Origin: Diploscapter coronatus
Taxonomy: Eukaryota > Nematoda > Chromadorea > Rhabditida > Rhabditidae
DNA: 64,000 nt
Direction of reading: 5' to 3'
NCBI GenBank assembly: GCA_964036155.1
Contig: OZ038422.1
Coordinates: 12,795,201-12,859,200 of the forward strand
Positions 47,657 to 58,132 of this stretch are shown piece after piece; within the stretch, counting starts at the first letter, position 1; each line of letters begins with the position of its first letter. The position numbers and the translations under genes are program-made. The notes under the pieces are model-generated. The model made no database searches, was not told where the DNA came from, and worked only from the letters and a program-made list of their open reading frames with translations.

Positions 47657-48507
47657 ATGGGTAAAGACCAATATGAATTTCTAAGAGACTATTGGAAACA
47701 GGCTAAACCGGGGCAATCTGGGGAATTTCATGACGTCGATGAGTCGTTATGTTCGGAAATAAAGGTATCTTTTAGTCAGTTTTGTTTAAATTTGAAATAT
47801 TTTGACTTAAGTTCCTTGCTGAATTATGCCGAAGACTTCAACAATTCAGGAAGAATAATTTCCCTGAGTTTAAACCTAAAATAATGAGTTAGTATTCAAA
47901 TTTTATTTTCAAATTAATTCGTTCACAAGAATTTAGGGGCCTATTGGCTTGAAGAACGACAAAACTATTGTTTATTTTTGAATCTAAAGCCTAAGGTAAG
48001 TTTGTTTTTTATTAAAATATATCTTGCTTTTAGTTAATGACAAGCGTCTCTGGACACTATGAGAGCATTGAAACTGCTACGAAAGAGTTGTCGAAACAAA
48101 TCGTCGAAAATCTCTCGCCATTTCTTTGCGAGGGACAAAAAGCTGTCGCAAATTCAGGAGTTAGTCAGGGAAAGGTAAGTTCAGTAAGAATTACCTGAAA
48201 AGTAAGCTTCTTTTCAGTACGAAATCCCGTTCATTCAAATCCTCTGTGAAAACCTGTTGAAATTCCACGATGAAAGCATCAGTAGTTTTATTTTTCGTCT
48301 ATTTTTAATTTAAATTTTTAGAAGAACAAATCCAGGAGAAAAATTTAACTGATGACGAAATGGATTTGTACGATGAAATGAAGAAGAAATATTCGAAAAA
48401 ATGCAAAAGCGCTGTAGGATGGGAGAATCTATTTTTATTTTAATGTTTTCGAAATTCAGATTGCTCGATTCAAAAGTGGGCCGATTTCAAGGAAGAAGAC
48501 TAAATGA
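47657..48507 (+). CDS. uncharacterised 195-residue helical protein
   Basis: Seven exons (47657-47764, 47812-47887, 47937-47995, 48034-48174, 48218-48281, 48322-48413, 48460-48507) keep frame to a TGA at 48505-48507. The protein starts MGKDQYEFLRDYWKQ, is mostly predicted helix with heptad-like stretches (FLAELCRRLQQFRKNNF, TATKELSKQIVENL), and ends in a basic tail (SGPISRKKTK). There is no signal peptide or membrane helix, so it is likely cytosolic or nuclear. I do not recognise the family. The exon 2 acceptor is TTAAG. A poly(A) signal AATAAA is at 48550. The consistent phases through six introns make it convincingly a gene. Confidence 0.8.
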
Positions 48508-51293
48508 ATTGAAAATGAATTTCATTCAACACGCATGCTAAAATGTTTGAATAAAGTTTCCAATGGAATTGTGATCCCCATTAAGTGTTAGCCTGCTTAT
48601 GATAATCTTATAAATGATATGATCATCATTTTTATCTATCATCGGAACCGTCTAAACTTCTCCACCTCATGATTCTTCTATGTGTTGAATTATCATCATT
48701 TGCGCATGTCCCTCTCGATCTGTATGTGTTTGTATAAATTTGGTCGTCTTTTATGATTTTTTGATCTTCATCAACTTTCATCGAAAACTCTTTCTCCATG
48801 AACCGGAAGTGTTTCCACATGTTTTATTGATTGACTTACTCAATGTCAAAAATAAACTGTCGAAAAAAACTTTTCTTCCACATAAATCAATGCTGTGGTC
48901 ATCATATTCGCCCTAACTTGAACCAGTCTTTTTCTAGGCATCATTAGACAGTGAAAGAGAGATAGTTATTCTTCTTACAGATCACTTGAATCTGAGAGAC
49001 TTAGAGAATCAGAAATAGCCCTTTAGCATGTGTTTTCCTTATTATGCAAAGATTTCTATTGATTTTTCGGGTATATAAAATCAGGATATAAGAAGTCCCT
49101 TACCTTTGATTTGACCTCGTCATCGCTTTAGATCCCATTAGATATCCCTCTAGCTTCTATCCTTTGGCAGTTGCTTTCTCTAATAGTGACCTTCTTTAAA
49201 ACATCGATTATTTTTAGACTTCCTAGAAAATAATGTATTATTAAATTGCCTGAAATTTCCTCTATATAATAGTCTCAGGACCATTAAATTGTGGTCTTGT
49301 TTCATGTAAAATTTATTGATGTTTAGTTTTAATTTTGAACTTGAAATGAACCGAGTCTAAACTTCACCGATATATTGAATTGACAATTGATAGAGTGTTA
49401 TGTCAAATCGCAATACGCCTTTTTCAGCCGTTTCTGCACTGCGTAATTCATCATTTTCATCTTTTCCTCTCCCTATTTTTCCGTTTTATATCGATCTCTA
49501 ATAAGTCACGCATTTTATCGATGAACTTTCAGAGAGGAATCTGGAAAAGAATTGTCCAAAATGAATCGATATCACAGCCTAAATTCAGTCATGAGAAAGT
49601 TTCAATATTCTACATTCAACTTTCATTAGATATTCAATTCCAGAGCTTAGATCATAAAATAACTTTTAAATTTATATTTATATCTAAGCTTAGATAAAAT
49701 TAAAATTCGCATCTGAAACATTCAAATTGTATCCTCTTAAATTCACTTCTTCCTCTGCGCGCCTGCTCCTATCTTTTCAGTGTTATATCAATAGTTTCAG
49801 CACTCTCTCGTTGTCTGCGCTCTCTAACTCGATTTCTCTATTTCTCCCATAACATTGCCTCTCGTCGCTCCCGCAAACTTTCACCCCATTTCTGCGCGTA
49901 TTTTCACCGTGTCTACCTTCTAATATACAATTCACATAAATTCAGTCTATCATCTATCAACATTTGATTCATCAAATTCCCCGTTAAAAAGTAGGCCAAA
50001 ATTAGTGAAATTCGGGATTTCCAAGCTCCAAAATATAGGCGGAAAGGTTTAAATCATGTGAGTTGATACAATCTTTGTTAGTTTTCGACATTTATGGTAT
50101 GTCAACCCCAACCCTTTAACTCTTTTCACGTCGGCGTATTTTGTGCGTTTGACAACTGGCCTCGACTATCGATTAATTCACGAGGCGCACATGCCTTTTT
50201 AGGGCGTGAAAAATGTAACATTTTCTTAAAGTTAGCATTTTTTTTTCTGAAATCAACTAATTTTAATTTACGTCTTCATCGATTTTTCCCAAAAATACAT
50301 TTTCTCTGGCTTCCTTCTTTGTCTTTGTGCGCTCTCAAATTGCAATTCTATTTCTTTGAGGAAAGAATTGACCGCTTTCGCACCCGGCTCTCCCGACAAG
50401 CTAGTCCTTTTCAGGAATTCTCTTTTGCAACGAGGGCCAGTATTTCGGCCTTAAATTGCAATTATATTTCTATGCATTATGTTATATTTGCTAAGTTTTA
50501 TATTTACCCATATCTTAGAGTGAAGAGCTTGTAACGTGATACTTCAACAGCATCAATCAATAGTGTTTGTTCTTTGAATTCGAACCCATCGAGAAATACC
50601 AATTCAGTTCAGCTCACATGACGCTCCGTTTATCAGTGTGATGTAAAATTGATAAACCTTTAAATTATCGATTGATAAAGCATAATCCCTTTAAAAATAA
50701 TCATACTTTTGCATCAAGCTCTATTTTTTCCTAACGAATTGAAGAAAAACCAACCAGTATAAAGTTTAGCAGTTAAATGCAATATTTTGATTTGTCCTGG
50801 AAAAATTCATGTGCTTGTCTGGTAAAATTACCCTTATCATCCCGCGAGCAAACATTTCATTTTCAATATCGTCACAAACGCGAATTTTTGTGATTCTGCT
50901 CATTTCTTAATTCCACTATGACTGACTTACTCCTGCTCGTATTTGTGCTTCAAATTTTTCATCTACCAAAGTTTCGTCTGAACTTTATTGAACCCGTGCC
51001 GCATAGCTAAATTCTTTGTCCACTTTGAACGATCAATTATCGTTATCAGTCCCCCTTTCTTCCGCTTCGATCTGATCAAAATTTGCAAATATAAAACGCA
51101 GAAACCATAAAAAGGGGCGGAGCTTGGAAATTCCCTTGTGATCATTAAAGACTCCTTTATTACAGTTCATCTTTGCTCAAAGTTCTAAGTCATGGGGGCC
51201 TAAGTCCGTATTTTCACTCTAAATGGCATAATCTCGATAGCGTAATCCTCTATCGCCGTTGTTACGTCTTCAAATTCGCCGTCGAGTCTTCAG
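48508..51293. other. intergenic region upstream of nuclear receptor
   Basis: No gene was supported. The longest open frames (49380-49697 and 50094-50534) are Phe/Ile/Leu-rich in AT-rich DNA and have no in-phase partner exons. One pair of motif-like strings resembling the GGATATATGAAATC repeat occurs near 49072-49098. It probably includes the receptor promoter. Confidence 0.4.
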
Positions 51294-54200
51294 ATGTCAA
51301 TACCGACGACATCATCTGATTTGTCAGGACGTAAGAATTCCACAACTCCTTCTTCCACAAACCAACCAGCCACTCAGAATGTCATCCTTGCTCTAAGGAA
51401 GTCGCTGTGTAGTATGGCAATAAAAATCTACTTATCTAACATTTTAGTTTGCCTAACTTTAAAATTACCTATATTTTAAAATGGGACACCCCCGATCCAA
51501 AAACTGACAAATCCAGAACTACCAGATTTCGAATTTTTTGTGAATAGGCGTGCCTGACTGGGTTAACAAAGTAGTTCTGGATCGGAAGTGTCCCATTTTA
51601 GAATGTACCTATTTTTGCAATTACTTGATTTTTTGAAACAAGATCAAAAGTTTCAGAGCTCAAAAAGGCGTCAGAAGCTGCCGAGGCTTGTAAAGTTTGC
51701 GGTGACGAGAACGGAAAAGTCCACTATGGAATTGTGACCTGTTTTGGGTGCAAAGGGTTTTTTAGAAGAACGTAGGATTTGCCTATTATTCTTATAAAAT
51801 TGGTACACTTTAGGGTGAAACGCCAAATCGAATATACCTGCCGAAAATCCGGTAATTGCACTGTGGATAAGTTAGAAAGAAATGCTTGCCGACATTGTAG
51901 ATATAAGAAATGCTTGGAAGTTGGTAATTATTCTTCAATTTTCCGAATTTTTCAAACCTTCCAAACTTTTAGGGATGGACCCGAAGGCGGTTAGACCTGA
52001 TAGGGACTCCACGCAAAGAGCCAATTTGGGAAGACCCAAGAAAAAGGTTCCGGAAGAGGAGAGAGAGGTTAATTAGCATAATTCGAAAAAAAAAACTTGT
52101 GGTAACTAATTGAATTAGGTGGACGCTGAGTGGGCCCGAAAATTGCCGTTTGAAATGCGAACCATGTTGATGCAGATATTGAGCATTGATTTAGTGGTGA
52201 GTTTTCTTTTTAATTTGAAAATTAAGTTTGAATATCTTAATTTAGGTCGGCGCCGGTGACGGCTGCATGGAGCCCAAAGAAGTCTATCCTTTGTCATTGC
52301 CCTCAGTCAGGGCCATATTCAGCAATATCAATTTACTTCAGGGGAAAAGAAATGAAGTATATTTTAAATTTGCCTCATCTTTTAAATGTACAATTTAGAT
52401 GAGATATGATTCAATTCGTGAGGTTATTGAGCCTGAATTGCCGAGAATTTTGCACCGACGAATAATTGCGATGATAGATTGGACTTATCAATTATTCGAA
52501 TTAATGGACTATAAGAACTACGAGGATGCGGTATGTTTAAACCTAAATATTTGAATTTAATAAATATTCGGTATTTATTATTTAGAGTTAAATAATATAA
52601 ATTTAGGTAGAACTAGTCAGATATGGCTTCGCGCCTATGACGGTGTTCACCTTCTGTTCTAATACGGCTAGAATGACTAAGCGCCTGGATATCATATCTT
52701 TAAATACGTTTGGATATATTCAACGTGACAGCTACAAAAAGTGGACTGAGCCATAGTATTTTTAAATTATACTCCTTTTCTAAATGATTAATTTAAGTCA
52801 CTTCGCAAATAACCTAGCTGAAAGGTGTCTTGACGATCTGATTGAGCCTTTGCGGGAGTTTTCGCTACAAGAAGAGGAAATCTCTCTGCTCAAGTCTATC
52901 ATTGCTCTGAACCCACGTAAGGATATATATGAAATTCACTTTTTAAAGAAAGAATATTTGAAAAAATTTTAATTGCAAAAAGTATCCAGTATCTACTTCT
53001 TCACAACCCATAATAATCACCTCCAAATTTCAAACTATTCAAAGTGTTTCAGTGATAAAAGGATTATCACGCGAGGGTAAAGCTGAGATTTTGAAGCTTC
53101 GAAATCGGCTTTACGAAACGCTCTACTACGTGTCAAGAGAGTTGCATCCGAATGAAACCGCAAGTTCGCGATTTGGGAATCTACTCATGTTCATGCCGAT
53201 TGTTATGGTAACTAAATTTAACTACCTTGCCCCAATTACCTACTTTAATTATCCTAATTAAGAGAATCGGAGAGACTCTAGTGGAAAACGTTATGACTCT
53301 CTACAAACAATGTAAAATTGCCGATATGTTATTGGTGGACGTCCTCAAAGGCATAAAAATCAAGCATCACGAACCCACGCCTAATGTTGAACCAATGCCG
53401 AAGGATGATGATGTAAAAATCAATTTATCGATTTTTGAAAGAATCAATAAATTTCAGGATGACGATGTAATTTGTGTTTCTCCGCAGAGAACTCCAACTA
53501 GCTCAGGTTCGTCTACGACGAAATCCCCGGAGAGTTCGAGTTCTAACGCTCAAACACCGTCTTCATCATGCAAAGGAGAATTGCGGTATAAAAAATTGAA
53601 AAAAAACAATATTTTTTTTATTTAGGCATAACTCACTAAAATCCCCTCCAGAGATTACGGCAGCTCAAAGCTCCGCCCCCATTGCAATTCAAGCGCATCC
53701 AAATTTGGCGCCAAGTAGTTCAATGCCTCATGATGTCTTGGACACCGACTTGGAATTAGCGCTAGATTACATAAATGGTTAGAATTAACGCAAAATTGAA
53801 ATTCAAAGGAATTTTCAGATACTTCCCAAATCCCGACCTTTAACAATCCGAATTTCCCTCAAGTCCAGGCGACACCGGTTCATACTAATGTCCAGCAATT
53901 AAGTCGACGAAGCTCCCTACCCTATGAATTGAACGGTCATTATTCGGGGCCTCCTACATCTTCACATAACAAGTAAATACAAATATATAAAATTTAAATT
54001 TATACTAATTCTTAAGGTCCCCCAGTTTCTTCTATTCAAATCATCAGTCTGATACTTCCTATCATCCAAATCAATATCAGACTCAGCAGACTAACTATTC
54101 GAATAATACAAGACACCAACCTTATTATTCAATTGGAAAGACATATCAGATTCCTCAGAAGCAAATGACGAATCTTCAATCTGATGCCCAGAAAAATCCG

Positions 54201-54525
54201 ATTCCCGGAATTTCGAATTCTGGGGTTTATGAAATTCACTACAGCATGGATAGCCAACATAGCGAACATAACACTAATGAATATCAAACGATGAATCAGC
54301 CCGTAACGACCACTACCGGGCAATACTTTGGAGATGTAATTTTACTTTAGGCTCTAAATTTAGAATAATTGAAAGTTTCAGTCTGAATATACATGGAGTT
54401 TCAATAGCCCGATAACTCAAAGTAACCCCCAAATTCCTATGGTTCACGCGGCAGCAGGAGCTAATTCTCACAATTCCGCAATCGACTATAATTGTGAGCC
54501 TTTGGGTTCTAGAAGTTTTATTTGA
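51294..54525 (+). CDS. nuclear hormone receptor (zinc-finger DBD plus LBD)
   Basis: Fifteen exons (51294-51330, 51657-51771, 51814-51923, 51973-52067, 52119-52196, about 52246-52356, 52399-52530, 52607-52755, 52798-52916, 53053-53207, 53263-53585, 53626-53777, 53819-53972, 54017-54335, 54382-54525) encode about 730 residues. The DNA-binding domain has both Cys4 modules: [10 protein letters not shown]...[10 protein letters not shown], then CRKSGNC...[11 protein letters not shown]. Its P-box is FGCKGFF instead of EGCKGFF, a form I associate with nematode receptors. The ligand-binding domain covers [14 protein letters not shown] through [13 protein letters not shown] long tail follows, rich in Ser, Pro, Gln, Asn and Tyr, likely disordered or an activation region. 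It is a DNA-binding transcription factor; ligand unknown. CTTCAG lies directly before ATG 51294, so this is either a trans-spliced start or an internal exon. Intron 1 carries a MITE. Three introns end in TTAAG. Confidence 0.92.
51477..51600. mobile_element. short MITE, copy 2 of 2, in receptor intron 1
   Basis: About 124 bp with termini TAAAATGGGACACCCCCGAT (left) and its reverse counterpart TAAAATGGGACACTTCCGAT (right). The same family as the element at 6630-6730: it shares GGGACAC...CGATCCA and internal TGAATAGGCG. It sits within the intron 51331-51656 and therefore does not interrupt coding sequence. Confidence 0.85.
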
Positions 54526-56453
54526 AATTTGATAAGATTTCTATTTTTCTTAGAGCATTTTCATAGATTTTCTTCTCGTGTGGTGTGTATTTATTGTTGT
54601 AATTCAACTTGAAGGAAAAACAAATGTTCTATACAAGTTTTATACATTCTGGAGATGATTCTAGCCTTATTCGCATATATGATGTTCATATTGAAAAACA
54701 AATTCAAATTTAGGGTCCGCAAGTGATTTTTTGAAATTAAGGGTTTCGTTTTAAAACCTACATCATTAAATCAAGCTTGTTCTGGGAAGAATTGAACAAT
54801 TTTCCTTTTCCGAACTGACACTTCTATCAAAAGTTGTGTATTGCGTAGTTTTGAAAATAACGACTTTCATACAGGTTGCCGTCGGTCATTCTTTTACATT
54901 TTTTGTTCTGAAATATGCAAGAGTATGTTCTAGATGCTTTGAAGGAAATCCCTTTTTCAAGTAGAAAAATTCAAAAAACGCGAAATTTGCTTGACGAGCA
55001 AGCTTTAAACGATTCCAGAACACTTCTAGACCATTTTCAGTGTTTTAAGGGCGCAAATCGTTTGCTCATGTTTGTTTGAATATTTATATGAGAGAAATTT
55101 GTTCGAAATTGCCCAATTAGCAACATAATTAACGAGGAACCAAAAATTGAACCAATTTTTCCTTCATAAAGTGAGCGGAACTTGCGGACACTAAACAAAT
55201 TTACTTTTTCTCATTCCTTAAAACAAATTTGATTGATTGTCATAAATAAATTTGAATTTAAACACAAATATACATAAAAAAATTATTTTCTGTAATAATT
55301 TTTGATCGGAAGACATCGTATTTGATGTTTATCATGAGAGAAAACGTCATAATGACGATATTGTCTAGGACAACGGCAATAAGCCTTCTTTGGGCTTATT
55401 TCCAAATTCAAAAAGCTTTAGCTTTTTCTGCATTGAATTTTTCACAGTATGGCCTCCAAACTGATAGATTCGTATCAGTGTCAGGCCTGACTTTCCCTAG
55501 CTTGTTGCCTATCGAATTTTCCCAGATTTGGCAGATGTCTCGAGATATCGCTGTCAAATATCTTTTCAGCTAGAAATGACAGACCAGATTACGACGCTCC
55601 CACGGAGAAAAAGCGATAAAATGCGCAACAACGACAAGAGATTTTTTCGACAGATAGAAAAACGTCAGCGCGGTAAATTTTACACGGCGAAACCTTGAAG
55701 CTTAACCAATTTTGTGTAAAGATATTTCCGCCAACATTGGCAATAATTTCAAGAACATGTGTGTGTGTGTGTGTGTGTGTGTAAAAATTGCAAGCTATCA
55801 TTACTTTTTCCTGTAAATATTTTTTGCTAGTAAGAAATTTTTAGGCCCTCAAAATTTCGACTTCTGTTCTGGTCTCAGGAAGATCATACACGGCATTTTT
55901 GCCCTTCGACGTGGAGATGAACCTGAAACCGGTTCCTGACAGCAGACGCGAAAACGTAAGTGATACTTTGGAAGGCCCTACCGGGTGAATTAGAGAATTG
56001 GGCAGATAGACATTTGGAAAGATAAAGATAATGGCGGGGGGATATATGAGGATATCGGAAAGAGAAGCATGACAAGGCCTTGCGGGAGACTATGTTGGCA
56101 AGACGAAGGGCAGGGAGGGAGGAAGGCAGTGACGATCCAGCCCCCTGTCTGTCCGAAGACTTGAAGCTTTCCCTTTCAACCGCCCCATCTCCCCCGCCTG
56201 ATTGCCATCTATCTCATCTATCGGTCTATATAAGATCGGCGTCAACCTGTCCAAGTCCTTCTGTCATACATGGAGATCTCCAACCCTTGCGGGCCAGCAG
56301 GCGCGCCATTCTTTAGAATCTTCCTCAGAATTTCACATATTTCTTTCTTCGCTTTTTATATTAGTAATGCAGGAGTACTGACTAAAGCCAGCATTACTTC
56401 ATGATCACTTTATCTTTCCGTCGGGCTTCTTTCTTACCTTAAACAAATTTCAG
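54526..56453. other. intergenic region upstream of the polybasic-protein gene
   Basis: No gene was supported. It contains a TG dinucleotide repeat (55758-55782). The stretch 56080-56320 is relatively GC-rich with an open frame but shows no splice partners or motif; it may be the promoter of the gene at 56455. TTTCAG at 56448-56453 is the probable leader acceptor for that gene. Confidence 0.4.
55758..55782. repeat. (TG)n microsatellite
   Basis: About twelve consecutive TG units, immediately 3' of CAAGAACA, in intergenic DNA. Confidence 0.95.
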
Positions 56454-56454
56454 G

Positions 56455-57231
56455 ATGAGAACCCTCATCTTGCTCGGTCTGGTGCTCGCTGTCACGCTGT
56501 GCTTCGTCAAGGCTGACGAGCCCGCCAAGGAGGTTGTTTCCTTCAAAGTCCAGGGTTTTTCAAGACCCCCAAGTTTCAGACTGGAGTTGAAGCCGCTAAG
56601 CCCGTCGAAATCTCGGAATCCCGTGACTCTGGCGTGATCAGGGCCTTCAAGTCCCGAGCTGCTCGAGCCAGAAAGGCCGCCAAGTTGCGCAGAGCAAGAG
56701 CCATCAAGGCACGCAAGGCAAGAGCCCTCAGGGCACGAAAGGCAGGAATTTTCCTTTCCAGATTTTTTTTTTTAATTTTGCGAATTTAGGCTAGACTCGC
56801 AAGACTTGCCAGATGGAGAAAGGCCAGAGCCGCGAGACTCGCCAAGTGGAGAAGGGCCAGAGCTGTGAGACGAGCCAAGGCCATCAAGGCCCGCAACTTC
56901 GCCCAGAAGAGAAAGCAGCTCAGACTCAAGGCCCTCAGAGCCAAGAGAGCCAAGGTACGGAGATTTCGCGGCCTGTTGGATTCGTCATCCGCCTATTTTC
57001 TGTCCCTCATGCTGTTTCAATAAAAAGATTTGGGGCGTGAAGATGATAATATAGATGACAATTCCAACGGGCTGATTTGATTCATTTGGAGATAAATGAA
57101 CTCTCTTATAGCTGGTTTTGCAGGCCGCCAGACTCGCCAAAGCTAGACGAGTCGCCCACCGCAGAAAACTCCTCGCCAAGAGAAAAGCCGCCGCCCACCA
57201 CCGCAAGGCCAACAGAAAGGCTCATCATTAG
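56455..57231 (+). CDS. secreted, extremely basic Arg/Lys/Ala-rich protein
   Basis: Four exons (56455-56532, 56580-56741, 56790-56954, 57124-57231) give 170 residues. A clean signal peptide (MRTLILLGLVLAVTLCF...A) is followed by a short acidic segment (DEPAKE, PVEISESRDSG), which may be a propeptide. About 120 residues then consist almost only of Ala, Arg, Lys and Leu, in repeats such as RARKARALRARKA and RLAKWRRARA, and the tail is His-rich (AAAHHRKANRKAHH). Codon use is strongly biased to GCC, AAG, AGA and CTC, unlike the neighbouring genes, suggesting high expression. Exon 2 ends at a GC donor (AAAG|GCAGGA); no GT exists in that intron. TTTCAG sits one base before ATG, and AATAAA is at 57299. 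I do not recognise the family. Composition resembles protamines or histone H1 tails, but the signal peptide argues for export. An antimicrobial, matrix or sperm/eggshell role is speculation. Confidence 0.85.
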
Positions 57232-57687
57232 ACGATAATTAGCCAATTAAATTATTGAGTTTAATTTATCTTCTTCTGTAATAATGACATAGTGTTCAAA
57301 TAAACGATTAGATCTCAGTTTCTTGCTATTTTGATCGGGAATTTGTGAGGGCGAAAAAATCCAACTTCGGCTTTAAATTTAATTCGAGTTGAAGTTAAGG
57401 TTAGCAAGGCCCTCCTGTTGATGGAGAGATTTATGAGATTTGGCAGAAAGAAAAACTTGATATTTCTTCTTCTTCATCCCTTATTATCACTCCTCTCAAG
57501 GCTAACCTGATGAGAAAGGGATTTTGCTAAATGGGAGAATTCACTACGCGACGTGTCTCTCTCATCGCTTGAATCATTGTCATCTTTGTCTTTGCCAAGG
57601 CTTATCTTCATCACTGGAACTTATCCATCAAATCCAATTAACGATTCGGGCAAGGATGGAGAGAACTTTGTCCATTTCTTTTGAAGA

Positions 57688-57833
57688 CTTTCTGCACTAG
57701 TTACCCCCAAGTTACTCTCATTCTTTTGTAGAAGTTATCCTCTTTTTCCTCTTCTTCATACATACTATTTTCCAGAAAAGGGGTAACTTCCACAAAAAGG
57801 TAACAGTAAGTTGAGAGTAACTAGTGCAGAAAG
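57688..57833. repeat. 146 bp imperfect hairpin element
   Basis: The left arm CTTTCTGCACTAGTTAC pairs with GTAACTAGTGCAGAAAG at the right. Pairing continues inward imperfectly for about 60 bp per arm (GTTACTCTC/GAGAGTAAC and GAAGTTA/TAACTTC), leaving a short pyrimidine-rich loop. It lies between the polybasic-protein gene and the P4-ATPase 3' end. It is probably a small MITE. Confidence 0.75.
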
Positions 57834-58132
57834 CCCTTTTGAAAATATTTGTCTTCGTTTTCAAATCTTTCATTTGAAAGCCCTGTGTTGGATTATCTTA
57901 TCATCAAATTCAAAGCTTTGTGGGAGAAAAATCCGCCTTCAATCGAAGATAACAATCAATAAAATCCCGATCGGGCTGGAAATTCTTTATCTTTGCTTTT
58001 GAATTCGTTTATTATTAACTCCTCTCAGGCAAAGGTTAATGTTTATTTTGGTGCAAGTGCAGCATTCAAGATTTAAGGAGATTGACGGGCCAACGGTTGA
58101 CTTATATTTGATCCGAACAGAGGTAGTCTTCT

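Noticed and set aside
49380..50534. 105- and 146-codon open frames upstream of the nuclear receptor.
   Set aside because: The translations are Phe/Ile/Leu-rich, as expected from AT-rich DNA, with no domain, signal peptide or in-phase neighbouring exon.
56580..57231. Reading the polybasic protein as a ribosomal protein or histone H1.
   Set aside because: It has an N-terminal signal peptide in the first exon, lacks a globular H1 winged-helix domain and matches no ribosomal protein motif I know.
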